Of a stretch of 64,000 nucleotides of DNA, positions 43,865 to 54,091 are shown in pieces. Position 1 is the first letter of the stretch. Each line of letters opens with the position of its first letter. The notes under the pieces were generated by a model that worked only from the letters and a program-made list of their open reading frames with translations, searched no databases and was not told where the DNA came from. Source of the stretch: Chitinophaga arvensicola. GTDB lineage: Bacteria > Bacteroidota > Bacteroidia > Chitinophagales > Chitinophagaceae. Position numbers and translations under genes: made by a program. The DNA lies in contig NZ_FOJG01000002.1 of NCBI RefSeq assembly GCF_900110835.1, positions 1,640,979 through 1,704,978 of the forward strand, given 5' to 3'.

Positions 43865-44209
43865 ATGCCACACCTCCACCTCATCGTTATCAAAACCAGC
43901 CAGCCAGATCTCCTCTCCGGCTTCTACACCTCGCTCGGCTTCCAGTTCCACTACCACCGTCATGGCAATGGCCCCTTTCATTATGCCAGTGTTGGCGAAG
44001 GTCCATTACTGGAAATCTACCCGTTACCAAAAAACGTTACCGTCGCCGATCATACTACCAGACTGGGCTTTACGGTGGCAAATGTAGATGATATCCTGCA
44101 AAAGCTCCCGGAAGCAACCATTATCTCAGCGCCTGAATTAACCGAGTGGGGTTACTCCGCCATCATCCAGGATCCCGATGGCCGGAAAATAGAACTTTTA
44201 CAGGCATAA
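43865..44209 (+). CDS. VOC-family protein (glyoxalase/bleomycin-resistance fold)
   Basis: A single 114-residue VOC module: HLIVIKTSQPDLLSGFYTSLG at the start, LLEIYPL in the middle strand, LGFTVANVDDI, and IIQDPDGRKIELLQA at the end, with His/Glu residues at the positions that usually bind the metal. Function in the family ranges from isomerases to antibiotic binding, so none is assigned. Isolated plus-strand gene between two minus-strand blocks. ATG at 43865. Confidence 0.85.
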   Translation: MPHLHLIVIKTSQPDLLSGFYTSLGFQFHYHRHGNGPFHYASVGEGPLLEIYPLPKNVTVADHTTRLGFTVANVDDILQKLPEATIISAPELTEWGYSAIIQDPDGRKIELLQA

Positions 44210-44238
44210 AAAAAACCGCCCCGCTTTCGCAGGAACGG
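44208..44238 (-). terminator. Rho-independent terminator of the HEAT/DUF1080 gene
   Basis: On the minus strand a GC-rich stem (CCGTTCCTGC pairing, with mismatches, to GCGGGGCGG around a GAAA-like loop) is followed by eight Ts (44215-44208). It overlaps the last codon of the convergent VOC gene. Confidence 0.75.
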
Positions 44239-44260
44239 CTTTCCTTATCTACAAAAAAAA

Positions 44261-47200
44261 CTACAATGTTTTCACCCGGATATTTCTGAAACGGACAATA
44301 GATCCGTGTCCGAGGAAACCGATATGACCGGTTTCCCTGTTGAGGCCGGGATGACTTTTATGATCCAGGGTGCCGTTCTTACGGGCATCGGCGATATCGC
44401 CGTCCAGGATCACAGTGCCATTCAGAATGACTTTTATGTGTGTGCCATTTACGATGGCTTCTTCGGTATTCCACTCTCCTACGGGTTTCAGGAAACCACG
44501 TTTGGCGGGGATCACACCATACACGGAACCATGGTACTGGTAAACGTGCAGGTCTTTATAGATATCTGCTTCGTTATCCAGGATCTGTAATTCCATGCCT
44601 TCATAGGCTGCGTCGCCTTCTAATGGAGCACGGATACCAAGACCATTGTTAGCGCCGGGTGTCAGCTGGAAATCAAAACGGAAAGAGAAGTTTTTATATT
44701 CATCTTTCGTATAGAGATTACCGTGACCACCATTGGTAGGATAAATTACCAGGTCGCCGTTATCGATGACATAGTCTTTGGTGTTGCCGGTCCATGCGTG
44801 CATGTTGGTACCGTCGAACAGCAGTTTATAACCTGCTTTCTTTTCTTCATCGCTCAGCACATAAGGCTTAGGGCGTGGAATTTCACGGATATACAGATCA
44901 CGGTAAGCCACGTAAGTGCCATGTGCCTGCAGTTCTATCTGTTCTTCCGGGAAGATGGGTAAACCACGGTCCCAGTAGTTTTCCAGGATCGTGTTATCGG
45001 TTACCAGTTCTCCGTTGAGGTACACCGTTACGCGGTCGCCCTGCATAAGGATGCGGAAATGGTTCCATTCTCCGATGGCGTTATCGGCCAGTTTCAGGGG
45101 TTTGCTTTCATGCTGCTGGTTGTTGTACAAACCACCGGAACCTACCTGTGCGCCCACATCTATGCGGGAAGTGTCCCAGATCTGCACCTGCGGGGAACCA
45201 CGGAGATAAATACCCGCGTCGCCCTGTGAAGTGATCTTCCAATCAACCAGCATTTCAAAGTCGCCGTATTTCTTTTCGGTACAGAGATTATCTCCGCTAC
45301 CGCCGAATACCAGCAGGCCGTCTTTGGCAGACCAGCCTTTGCGCATATTGTCGTTGGCTTTGTCCTGTGCTTTGGCGAGTGCTTTGGCATCCATTTTACC
45401 ACGGGCTACCGGGTTTTCCACGAGGCCTTTCCAGCCGCTGAGGTCTTTGCCATTGAACATGGGTACGAATCCGTCGCCGGCAGGCATTTCTGCCAGGTAC
45501 TTACGGATCGACTGGCGCTGATAATCCGCGTCGCCGCCTTTTAATACGGTGGATGTTTTCTCCAGGAGGGAACGTACAATCGGTCCGTTATAGCTTTTAT
45601 CTGCCAGGGCGATATTCATCACCGCATTGGCGGCAGCCTGTTGTACGGCGGTATTGTCGAGGTAGTTACCGGCAAACAATAAAGCGGGTAGTGTTTTACA
45701 ACGCTCTACGCCTTCCAGGATCTTCTGCTGTACCGAAGCTGAAGGCGAGAGTTCCATAGCGTTGCGGAACATCAGCAATTGCTGGTCGGCCGGGAAGCCG
45801 GAGCGACGGGTCAGTCCTACGTAACCAGCCAGGGCATAGTCGCGGTAGTCTGCGTTGTCGCGGGCTATTTTCAGTAAAGCAGGTGCAGCAGCGATATCTT
45901 TCCAGGAAGACAATGCCTTCACGGCCTCTTTCTTCGTGTTGGCGTCGCCGTTAGCAAAGGAGGACAATACAGGCGACAGCGCTGATTTATCGCCAATGCC
46001 TGCCAGTACAGGGAGATAGCGGGACTGCTGCTCCGCAGAACCGGACTTCATCTGTGCCAGTACATCTGCGCTGGTAGCGCCGGCGCTGATCAGTGCTGCC
46101 TGAATATTGGCAATATCTGTGGCATTGCCGGTATTATTCAGTAAGGTAAACAGTGCAGGGAGATTGGCTTTGGTAGCCACATCTTTCAGCGCACTGATGG
46201 CCGCACTGCGGGTATCAGCATTGGTGCTGGCGGTTAATGGTAATACGTCATTTACGCGGCTATCTGCTTTACGTGCGGCCAGTACTGTTAGTAAGGCTGT
46301 TTGTGCAGACGCAGGCATGGTAGCCAGGGCCGCACCAGATTGTGCAGCTACTTCTTCGCCCGGCATGATCAGCAATGCCTGCTTTACTGCTTCCACAGTG
46401 GCAGCGTCGCCGGTTTTCATGATGGGCAGCAGGGAAGGTAATGCAGCAGCGCCACCGATGGCACCAGCCGCTTTGATAGCGGCGGATTTTACATCTGCAT
46501 TTTTGCTTGCCAGCAGCTTCTGGAGTGCAGGTAGCGCAGCGGCTACTTTATTATCTCCCAGCATACCGATAACAGCGGCTTTACCGGCATTATCAGCACC
46601 GGTGAGTTTTTTTAACCAGCCGGCGTTTGCGGCCAGCTGATACTGTCCCGCAAATTTCAGGGCAGCATCACGGTATTCGCGATTTTTGTCATCTGCAGCG
46701 GCTAACAGGAGCGGCATTGCTTTCTCACCACGGATGGCGGTCAGCAGTTTCAGTGCAGCGGTGCGCGTATGCACCTGCGCATCTGTTTTAGCCTGTTTCA
46801 ATAAGTTCTCTGCTATTTTATCTGCGGCAGTTTTATCACTGAGTTGAGCGGCATAGTACAGGTAAGACGCGGTGGCATCCGTTACGTCGTAGGTATAACC
46901 ACTTTTAGCAGCAGCGGCGGCCAGTACGGGTGCAGAGGCGGGCGCGCCGATCTGTGCCAGGGCGTAAAGGGCAACTTTGGCGAGCTTAGGATCTGCATTG
47001 GTAGCCAATGGCGCAATGGCAGATGCAGCAGCGGTATAACGGCTATCTCCCAACGCTTCTGTAAGTGTGATGCGATTAGCATCAGTAGCGGAAGATAAGG
47101 CGGCCAGTAATGCCTGCTGTGCAGCTGGTGTATTGATTTTTACCAGGGTACGGGCGGCAGGATCGCAGAGGCGTTGATCTGCCAGATAAGGCTGTAACGC

Positions 47201-47617
47201 AGGCACGGCATCATTCTCAGCGAGGGTTTCCAGCTGCGTGATCAGGAAGAATTTATTTTCCGGATCAGCCGCTTTGGCCAATGCTTTGCTCAACGCTGCA
47301 GACGCCTGTTTGCGGGCTGCTTCCTTTCCAGGTTGTGTTACATAATAGGCGTATCCTGCAATGGCATACTCCAGCTGTGTATTGTTGCCCTTTCCAGGTG
47401 CCGCCAGCATTCCTGCAATGGTGGTGAGACCATCCTCCCCTAACGCCGCAATCGCCTCCATATGGGTGTTAAACTGCGTTTTATTGGGAGCAGGCAGCAA
47501 CGCCAGCACATCGGCTATTTTTGTATGGAATGCACGCTGATCTGATGGGCCTTGTGCAGACGCCAGGCTACTCCAGCCAACCAGTAGTGCAATGAGTAAG
47601 TATTGTATCTTTTTCAT
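44261..47617 (-). CDS. Secreted HEAT-repeat protein with two DUF1080 (3-keto-disaccharide hydrolase-like) domains
   Basis: From the ATG at 47617 the product has 1,118 residues with a signal peptide (MKKIQYLLIALLVGWSSLASA). About 650 residues of Ala-rich HEAT-like repeats follow (AALPALQKLLASKNADVKSA type). Then come two DUF1080 concanavalin-fold domains, starting at FVPMFNGKDLSGWKG and at GYKLLFDGTNMHAW; the first contains IYLRGSPQVQIWD, the second GLGIRAPLEGDAAYEGMEL. DUF1080 enzymes cleave 3-keto-glycosides. The oxidoreductase gene 19 bp upstream could supply the 3-keto substrate. Confidence 0.85.
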   Translation of the reverse strand: MKKIQYLLIALLVGWSSLASAQGPSDQRAFHTKIADVLALLPAPNKTQFNTHMEAIAALGEDGLTTIAGMLAAPGKGNNTQLEYAIAGYAYYVTQPGKEAARKQASAALSKALAKAADPENKFFLITQLETLAENDAVPALQPYLADQRLCDPAARTLVKINTPAAQQALLAALSSATDANRITLTEALGDSRYTAAASAIAPLATNADPKLAKVALYALAQIGAPASAPVLAAAAAKSGYTYDVTDATASYLYYAAQLSDKTAADKIAENLLKQAKTDAQVHTRTAALKLLTAIRGEKAMPLLLAAADDKNREYRDAALKFAGQYQLAANAGWLKKLTGADNAGKAAVIGMLGDNKVAAALPALQKLLASKNADVKSAAIKAAGAIGGAAALPSLLPIMKTGDAATVEAVKQALLIMPGEEVAAQSGAALATMPASAQTALLTVLAARKADSRVNDVLPLTASTNADTRSAAISALKDVATKANLPALFTLLNNTGNATDIANIQAALISAGATSADVLAQMKSGSAEQQSRYLPVLAGIGDKSALSPVLSSFANGDANTKKEAVKALSSWKDIAAAPALLKIARDNADYRDYALAGYVGLTRRSGFPADQQLLMFRNAMELSPSASVQQKILEGVERCKTLPALLFAGNYLDNTAVQQAAANAVMNIALADKSYNGPIVRSLLEKTSTVLKGGDADYQRQSIRKYLAEMPAGDGFVPMFNGKDLSGWKGLVENPVARGKMDAKALAKAQDKANDNMRKGWSAKDGLLVFGGSGDNLCTEKKYGDFEMLVDWKITSQGDAGIYLRGSPQVQIWDTSRIDVGAQVGSGGLYNNQQHESKPLKLADNAIGEWNHFRILMQGDRVTVYLNGELVTDNTILENYWDRGLPIFPEEQIELQAHGTYVAYRDLYIREIPRPKPYVLSDEEKKAGYKLLFDGTNMHAWTGNTKDYVIDNGDLVIYPTNGGHGNLYTKDEYKNFSFRFDFQLTPGANNGLGIRAPLEGDAAYEGMELQILDNEADIYKDLHVYQYHGSVYGVIPAKRGFLKPVGEWNTEEAIVNGTHIKVILNGTVILDGDIADARKNGTLDHKSHPGLNRETGHIGFLGHGSIVRFRNIRVKTL

Positions 47618-47636
47618 AATTCGTTTACTTGATGGT

Positions 47637-48914
47637 TTAGATGGTCCAGGGTCCGCGCATAGGCTGATAAATGAGGGCATTGGCGCCTGCATCATCAATA
47701 AATTCCTGTTTTACCGGATCGAATTTCAACGAGCGGTTTAGTCGCAGGGCAATCTTACCCATGTTCACCAGTGTAGCGGAACGATGACCATTTTCTTCGT
47801 TCAGAGCGAATTTGCGGCGGTTCTTGACGGCATCCACAAAGTCAATTTGCTGTGGCGCAGGATCCGGGAAGGCAGCCAGTTTCTTTTCAAGATCGGGGAT
47901 GTCTGAACGGAAACCCGGGTACAGTTTACCTTTGGGGCCTTCAATGTAAGCAGCCTTTTCATCGGCGCCATCGCCATCAAGGATAATCTGGCAACCATCT
48001 GCGTAGGTATACGTAATTCTTCTCCAGGTGCCTACCGCATCCGGGTGTTGCTGCGGCGCGTCTACTTCCACGCTCACCGGACTGGTATCATCTTTACCCA
48101 GGAAGTACTGGATAGGATCCAGGTAATGCTGGCCCATATCTCCCAAACCACCACCATCATAATCCCAGTAACCACGGAAGGTCTGGTGCACACGGTGTGG
48201 GTTATACGGACGATAAGGCGCAGGCCCCAGCCACATATCATAATCCAGTTCTTTTGGAACCGGCATCGGGTCCAGGTTGGTTTTACCTACCCAGTAAAAT
48301 TTCCAGTCGAAGCCGGTATGCTTGCTGACGGTCACTTTCAGCGGCCAGCCGAGCAACCCGCTGTCTACCAGTTTCTTGATAGGTTTCACGGTAGTGCCCA
48401 TTCCATAAAAACGATCTTCAAAGCGGAACCAGGTATTCAGGCGGAAAATTCTTCCGTGCTGCTGCACGGCTTCTACCAGGCGCTTGCCTTCGCCAATGGT
48501 AGCTGTCATGGGCTTTTCACACCAGATGTCTTTCCCGGCACGTGCAGCATCTGCTGCTATAATACCATGCCAGTGCGGTGGTGTGGCCACATGTACAATG
48601 TCCACTTCAGGTAAGGTGATCACTTCACGGTAATCAGAAAAGGTTTTCACGCCTTTACTTTTATCTCCCAGCTGGTCCATCGCCAGTTGCAGGTGACTGC
48701 GGTCTACGTCGCAGAGTGCCACCACACGGGTACCGGCATAGCCAAAATGGCCACGTCCCATGCCACCGGTGCCGATTATGGCTTTGGTCAGCTGGTCGCT
48801 CGGCGCCAGGTAACCCCGGCCCAGCACGTGCCTGGGCACAATAGTAAATGCAGCAAGCGCTCCCAGGGAATTTTTGAGAAATGCCCGCCTTGAATCGCTG
48901 TTTTGTTTCGCCAT
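47637..48914 (-). CDS. Tat-exported Gfo/Idh/MocA-family oxidoreductase
   Basis: 425 residues. A twin-arginine signal (SRRAFLKNSLGALAAF) is followed by a Rossmann NAD(P) domain (AIIGTGGMGRGHFG, VALCDVDRS, EKPMTATIGEG) and an oxidoreductase C-terminal domain. Tat export implies folding with cofactor before transport. Family members oxidise sugar hydroxyls; with the DUF1080 gene directly downstream, formation or reduction of a 3-keto sugar in the periplasm is plausible. ATG at 48914. Confidence 0.88.
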   Translation of the reverse strand: MAKQNSDSRRAFLKNSLGALAAFTIVPRHVLGRGYLAPSDQLTKAIIGTGGMGRGHFGYAGTRVVALCDVDRSHLQLAMDQLGDKSKGVKTFSDYREVITLPEVDIVHVATPPHWHGIIAADAARAGKDIWCEKPMTATIGEGKRLVEAVQQHGRIFRLNTWFRFEDRFYGMGTTVKPIKKLVDSGLLGWPLKVTVSKHTGFDWKFYWVGKTNLDPMPVPKELDYDMWLGPAPYRPYNPHRVHQTFRGYWDYDGGGLGDMGQHYLDPIQYFLGKDDTSPVSVEVDAPQQHPDAVGTWRRITYTYADGCQIILDGDGADEKAAYIEGPKGKLYPGFRSDIPDLEKKLAAFPDPAPQQIDFVDAVKNRRKFALNEENGHRSATLVNMGKIALRLNRSLKFDPVKQEFIDDAGANALIYQPMRGPWTI

Positions 48915-49080
48915 ATTTCAGTTTAATTGAATGCCAGAGTTGTAAGGTTTGATAGTATTAGTTCACTGTATGATGATATTTTCACTGTCTTTGGTCGATC
49001 CTGGTTCACTGAATGGTAAGATATAATCCAGTCGCGGGATATGCAAGTACCATCCACAAAATTTGATAAGCGGTAAAAAA

Positions 49081-50679
49081 TCAATATCCCGGATTTTGCA
49101 CCATTTCAGGGTTCGACAAGGTCTCTTTTTCAGGTACCGGCCAAAGATAATCACGATCCGTATATGATCTGTCCTGCACCTTCACGGTCTCTCCTGTCAG
49201 CGGATTGGTAGCCCCGAAAACCTGCCCGTTCATCACCTGCTTCACGATTCCCCATCTCCGGATATCAAAATAACGCTGGCCTTCAAAGGCAAGCTCCGAC
49301 TGCCTTTCCCGCCGTACCAGCTGCCGCAGTAATGCTGCACTGTTATAGCGTTGCTGATCTACTACCGGCATACCGGCGCGGGTACGGATATCGTTGAGAT
49401 ATGGTATTACCTGTGGATTCTGCCAGTCGCCCAGCTCCACCAGCGCCTCAACATAAGATAACAGCACCTCACTGTAACGGATATACATAAAATCCAGCGA
49501 GCCGGTCCTGCCCTGCCGGTCGCGCGGATCCAGGTATTTCCGAATCCAGTAGCCTGTGGCGGTAGACTTCTGCACACCTATCTTATCCGTATTGGCGGTA
49601 GCATTATCGAAAGGAGAAAGGATATAACCGGCATCTATAAACGACTGCCCTGGATACAGCAAGGATGCCACTAATCGTGGATCCCGGTTATTCTTATAGT
49701 TAGGATCCTTACGGTAAACAGCCACAGAATCCGGCCCTAACTCCGCAGGCGTTTTCCCCTGCTTCGTCTCAAAATTATCTACCACCTGCGCAGTGGGCGA
49801 TACATACGTTTCCCCGCCAATACTGTACGGCGCAAACGTGGTCCAGGCATTGTTACATCCATCTCTTTTAAAAAATATCCTTTCTTTATTTAACTCTCCT
49901 GTATAACTGAACAACTCCGCATAACTGTTGGCGCCCGCCTTTTCACTGCGGTATAATTTATACACACCGGAACCAATCACCTTTGCTGCGGCATCCCTGA
50001 CCACCTCATAATGATGAAAAAAGAGTCCTAGCCGGACGATCAGCGCGTTACAGGCGCCCGATGAAATCCGCCAGGTTTCATCGCTGTCATATTCCGCCGG
50101 CAGATTCTCTGCGCAGGTCTGCAATTCGCTTAGTATAAATTCATATACTTTCTCAGAAGGATCTCTTTTCAGGTGATTCTCCAATGGTGTGAGCGACTTC
50201 GTTACAATCGGAATATCGCCGAAAAATAACATGATCTCCATGTGATAAAAAGCCCGCAACGCCCGTGCTTCATACTTCATACGGGTACGCAGCGCATCAT
50301 CCATAAAACATTTATCTACGTTTTCCAGGAAGCGGCATGCCCGCCTTACATCTATATAATCATCCCGCCAGATCCATTCCGCCACATCCCAGGTAGGGTT
50401 TTGCAGGCCACGGGTATAAATGTCATAATTACCCCGGAAATCGCCCCGGCACACCGCTTCATCACTCAGGCCCGACCAGAACATCACATTTCTTCCGTTA
50501 GATCCCGCAGGAACACCCGCATAGATAGAATTCAATGCACCATAGGCATGACTTTCCGTTTTCCACCACTCTGCATCCGTTACACCGGAAGGGTTATCGT
50601 GCGTGAGAAATTTCTTACAACCCGGTGCAGATAACAATACCAGGCCCATCATCAATATAATAGTGAATTTCATGTTCAT
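49081..50679 (-). CDS. susD: SusD/RagB-family outer-membrane lipoprotein
   Basis: 532 residues with a lipoprotein signal (LLSAPGC, Cys21) and SusD features: WWKTESHAYGALNSIYAG near the start, AEWIWRDDYIDVRRACRFLENV, TPR-like helices, and a C-terminal RRERQSELAFEGQRYFDIRRWG signature. It caps the SusC channel and binds the glycan or peptide at the cell surface. ATG at 50679 or 50673. It is 18 bp after the SusC stop. The 166 bp after it hold no gene. Confidence 0.93.
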   Translation of the reverse strand: MNMKFTIILMMGLVLLSAPGCKKFLTHDNPSGVTDAEWWKTESHAYGALNSIYAGVPAGSNGRNVMFWSGLSDEAVCRGDFRGNYDIYTRGLQNPTWDVAEWIWRDDYIDVRRACRFLENVDKCFMDDALRTRMKYEARALRAFYHMEIMLFFGDIPIVTKSLTPLENHLKRDPSEKVYEFILSELQTCAENLPAEYDSDETWRISSGACNALIVRLGLFFHHYEVVRDAAAKVIGSGVYKLYRSEKAGANSYAELFSYTGELNKERIFFKRDGCNNAWTTFAPYSIGGETYVSPTAQVVDNFETKQGKTPAELGPDSVAVYRKDPNYKNNRDPRLVASLLYPGQSFIDAGYILSPFDNATANTDKIGVQKSTATGYWIRKYLDPRDRQGRTGSLDFMYIRYSEVLLSYVEALVELGDWQNPQVIPYLNDIRTRAGMPVVDQQRYNSAALLRQLVRRERQSELAFEGQRYFDIRRWGIVKQVMNGQVFGATNPLTGETVKVQDRSYTDRDYLWPVPEKETLSNPEMVQNPGY

Positions 50680-50697
50680 CTTAAAAAGGTTGAGTGA

Positions 50698-53600
50698 TTA
50701 TAGTTGGATACTTACGCCTGCGGTATACATTTTCATAATGCCATACGTCCACTGGTTTCCCTGGCTTTCAGGATCTACCAGTTTCATGGTGGTAAAAACA
50801 AATGGATTCTGTGCATTCAGATATACCCTGGCACCGTTAACGCCTACACGTTTTAAGGCCACTCCGCTGAAATTATAACCCAGCTGGATATATTTTACAC
50901 GGACATAAGCCCCGTTCTGGATCCAGAAATCAGACGACAGTTTATTGATATCGGGCGTAGTGGTGAGTCTTGGAAAGCGGGCGTCTGTGCGTTGCGGCGT
51001 CCAGTAGTTATCTGCATAGTAGCGGGTAGGCACGCCACCATCAAACGACATATCCAGCGGATAGGCCAGCATGCCGCTCAACACCGCATCACATTTACTG
51101 ACTCCCTGCAGCAACATTTCCAGTTCCCATTTTTTATAGGTTACCCTGAAATTGGCAAAGAAGTCTGCACGGGGCGTTGGATTGCCGATCACCGTCTGAT
51201 CGTTCCCATCAATCAGTCCATCGCCATTCTGATCCACATACCGGATATCACCGGGCTTTTCATTGGCAATAACGGGTACCAGTGGTGTTCCATCCGGTTT
51301 GAAATCGGCTGCCTGTAAAAGCCCGTTTGTTTTATATCCATATAAACTGTTGAGCGCATAGCCTTCTTTATTAATCGTTTTTCCACTGATATAAGGCCCT
51401 CCTTTTACGGTCAGGAAAGTATTGTTGTTATACGAAATACCGGGACGCACCGATAAGGTGATATCTTTTCCTATGCGACTGTTATAGTTCAGTGACAACT
51501 CCAGCCCTTTATTCCTTAAGCGGCCGGCATTCACAGGCGGAATACCCATACCGCCAACATAAGATACCGGTGGCCACAGGATGATGCCGTTGGTTGTTTT
51601 GTTATAGAAATCGAATGTCAGCTCCAGCTTGCTCTGGAATAATGCCAGGTCCAGTCCCAGGTCCAGCATATCTACTGTTTCCCAGGTGATATCAGGATTG
51701 CCAAATACCGATTCTACACCATCGGAAGCACTGATCATATTCTGATACTGGTATGGATCTATATTTTCGTTCCCAAGGCGGCCATAGGAAGCCCTTATTT
51801 TCATATTGTTAATGAAAGATGCGGACGCCATAAAGTTTTCTTTATGCACATTCCAGCCCAATGCCACCGAGGGGAATGTTCCGTACTTATGACCGGGGCC
51901 GAAGCGGGAAGAACCATCTGTGCGGAGCGCGCCTTCCAGCAGGTATTTATCCTTATAGGAGTAGTTTACTTTCCCGTAAAATGACAACAACGATCTTACA
52001 TCCCAGTAATCGCTGTTACTCTCTTCCTGTGAGTACCCCCCCATTACATAAAAGTGATGATCTTTCAGATCATAGGTGTAATCGGCGGTAACGCCCGCAT
52101 AGTAATAGGTGGTACGTCCCATGCTGGCGCCCCTGTCTACGCCCCAGGTCTGTACCAGTTTACCGCTGAAGTAGTCAAAAAAGTAATAATTATCGCGGGT
52201 AGTGCGGTACACATCACTGTTGAGGCGAAAGCTGAATTGTCCGCGGAGATTCAGTCCTGGCAATACTTCCCACTTCGGTTGCAGATTGATGCTCGACTGC
52301 CCGTATTCATTCAGGGCTTTACCGCCATGTTCGGCATAGGCAACAGGGTTCACAATATCCACATAACGTCCGTACATCTGCGGTGCGCCGTCTTTTGCAG
52401 GATATTTAGGGAGAATGGTAGGCGGTACCCGGAAGATATCTTCCAGGATACGGTTACCATCATTGCCGTTGGGACGGTTGGGGTAAAAAGTATTTCTTTT
52501 GATGGCCAGCATATCCATGTACACCAGGAACTTTTTATTGAGCGTAATAGAAGTATTGGCGCGGATATTATATTTATTGGAATGATTTAACGGGATCATT
52601 CCCTGTTGGTTCTGGTAATTGGCAGTAAGCGCAAACCGCGCGAGACTGTTACCACCGCTCACACCCAGCGAGTGACTGGTAATAGGTGCGGCGCGGTTGA
52701 GGATTTCCTTCTGCCAGTCGGTATTCGGATATTTTACCGGATCATCTCCGGCTTCGGTATGCTGAATATCTTTTTCGGAGTAAAACGGCGCATTCCCGGC
52801 ATTTACCTGGGCTTCGTTAAACATGCGCATGTATTGCGGCGCTTCCACCAGGGCCGGCATGGCCGACGGAGACTGGATACCATAGTAGCCGTCGTAGGTA
52901 ACGGCCACACGACCGGCCACACCACGTTTGGTGGTCACGAGGATCACGCCGTTGGCGGCGCGGGCGCCATATACCGCAGCAGCAGCGGCGTCTTTCAGGA
53001 TAGTTACACTTTCCACCGTTACGGGATCGATGTAGTCCATATCCATAGGAACACCGTCTACCATTACTAATGGGTTGGAGGCATTGGTGGTGCTGATTCC
53101 CCTGATCTTGATGACGGCGGCATCGCCACCAGGCAAACCGGAGTTCTGGGTTACCTGTATGCCTGTAACGCCGCCCTGCAGGGCCTGCGACAGCGCCGTA
53201 ATGGGTTTCCCGTTTGTTTGCTGTGCTATATTCACCGCGCTGATCGAGCTGGCAATATGTTTGCGTTGCTGCTCCGAAAGTCCCACTACCACTACTTCAT
53301 CGAGGGCGGCTACATTTTCTTTGAGAGAAATGTTCAGTGCATTATGGCTACGGATAATGGTGAATTCCTGTGCAATGTATCCCATCTGGCTGAACACCAG
53401 CACAGCATTCTTTTTTGCGTGAAAGGTAAAATAACCATCGGCATCTGTGGTAGTCCCCTGGCTGTTATTGTCCTTTACACGTATAGTCACACCCGGTAGT
53501 GCCTGCGGTGGTTCGTGGGTATCGTATACCCGTCCGCGTATAAGATAAGTACTATCCTCTGTTGGATTCACAGGCTGCGATGGCAGCGGGGCCTGCACCT

Positions 53601-53970
53601 TCTCTCTGGGAATAATGGCCACCTGGTTGCGCATGATACGATAGCTCAGGCCTGTGTTCAGCAAAGCTTTGTCCAGTACTTCCCGGATTTTTTTATCCTG
53701 TAGTTCCAGTGTCAGCGGTTGTTCCCTGTTCACCAGTTCATCTTTATAAAAGATGCGCCAGCGGCTCTGCGACTGGATCTGGCTGAACAACTGGGGCAGC
53801 GTTCCCTGGTGCAGCCGGATGTTGAGGTGTTCATCCTGCGATCTGCCGGTGGCAGAAACCCCAAGGATCGCGGTGACCAGCAAAAGGATAGTCAGTTTCA
53901 TTGTTCTCAGGAGTTTAATGGCAAAAGGATGTCCTGGCGGTATACGCCATGGTGCATAGATTTTTTTCAT
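50698..53970 (-). CDS. susC: SusC/RagA-family TonB-dependent outer-membrane transporter with STN domain
   Basis: 1,090 residues. A long leader with signal peptide (LTILLLVTAILGVSATGRS) is followed by an STN domain at about residues 50-130 (ALLNTGLSYRIMRNQVAII), a CarboxypepD_reg domain (GVTIRVKDNNSQGTTTDADG), the plug (DEVVVVGLSEQQRKH, PLVMVDGVPMDMDY, YGARAANGVILVTTKRG) and a 22-strand barrel. The STN domain marks it as a transducer that signals through the FecR/ECF pair encoded upstream. It imports oligomers with SusD. Confidence 0.94.
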   Translation of the reverse strand: MKKIYAPWRIPPGHPFAIKLLRTMKLTILLLVTAILGVSATGRSQDEHLNIRLHQGTLPQLFSQIQSQSRWRIFYKDELVNREQPLTLELQDKKIREVLDKALLNTGLSYRIMRNQVAIIPREKVQAPLPSQPVNPTEDSTYLIRGRVYDTHEPPQALPGVTIRVKDNNSQGTTTDADGYFTFHAKKNAVLVFSQMGYIAQEFTIIRSHNALNISLKENVAALDEVVVVGLSEQQRKHIASSISAVNIAQQTNGKPITALSQALQGGVTGIQVTQNSGLPGGDAAVIKIRGISTTNASNPLVMVDGVPMDMDYIDPVTVESVTILKDAAAAAVYGARAANGVILVTTKRGVAGRVAVTYDGYYGIQSPSAMPALVEAPQYMRMFNEAQVNAGNAPFYSEKDIQHTEAGDDPVKYPNTDWQKEILNRAAPITSHSLGVSGGNSLARFALTANYQNQQGMIPLNHSNKYNIRANTSITLNKKFLVYMDMLAIKRNTFYPNRPNGNDGNRILEDIFRVPPTILPKYPAKDGAPQMYGRYVDIVNPVAYAEHGGKALNEYGQSSINLQPKWEVLPGLNLRGQFSFRLNSDVYRTTRDNYYFFDYFSGKLVQTWGVDRGASMGRTTYYYAGVTADYTYDLKDHHFYVMGGYSQEESNSDYWDVRSLLSFYGKVNYSYKDKYLLEGALRTDGSSRFGPGHKYGTFPSVALGWNVHKENFMASASFINNMKIRASYGRLGNENIDPYQYQNMISASDGVESVFGNPDITWETVDMLDLGLDLALFQSKLELTFDFYNKTTNGIILWPPVSYVGGMGIPPVNAGRLRNKGLELSLNYNSRIGKDITLSVRPGISYNNNTFLTVKGGPYISGKTINKEGYALNSLYGYKTNGLLQAADFKPDGTPLVPVIANEKPGDIRYVDQNGDGLIDGNDQTVIGNPTPRADFFANFRVTYKKWELEMLLQGVSKCDAVLSGMLAYPLDMSFDGGVPTRYYADNYWTPQRTDARFPRLTTTPDINKLSSDFWIQNGAYVRVKYIQLGYNFSGVALKRVGVNGARVYLNAQNPFVFTTMKLVDPESQGNQWTYGIMKMYTAGVSIQL

Positions 53971-54014
53971 AACTTCACTTCAGTTTTTTTCGTTAAACAA
54001 AAAGACAAACCTGT

Positions 54015-54074
54015 CCCCGCTTCCGGCGGGGTAGTGCCACCGGAAGATGTTCCACCATCTTCCGGTTTTTTTTT
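54015..54074. repeat. Two adjacent hairpins between fecR and susC
   Basis: CCCCGC/GCGGGG (54015-54031) and ACCGGAAGATG/CATCTTCCGGT (54039-54066). The larger one is followed by nine Ts on the plus strand, opposite to the genes; in the operon direction it is preceded by an A tract. In the gene direction the smaller stem is followed by a moderately T-rich stretch and may act as a partial terminator between fecR and susC. Confidence 0.6.
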
Positions 54075-54091
54075 GGTGATATGTATGGTAA

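Noticed and set aside
46107-46640. 177-codon plus-strand ORF
   Set aside because: Antisense to the Ala-rich HEAT repeats, which produce long open frames by composition.
48963-49154. 63-codon minus-strand ORF after susD
   Set aside because: Overlaps the SusD C-terminus in another frame; translation shows no protein-like features.
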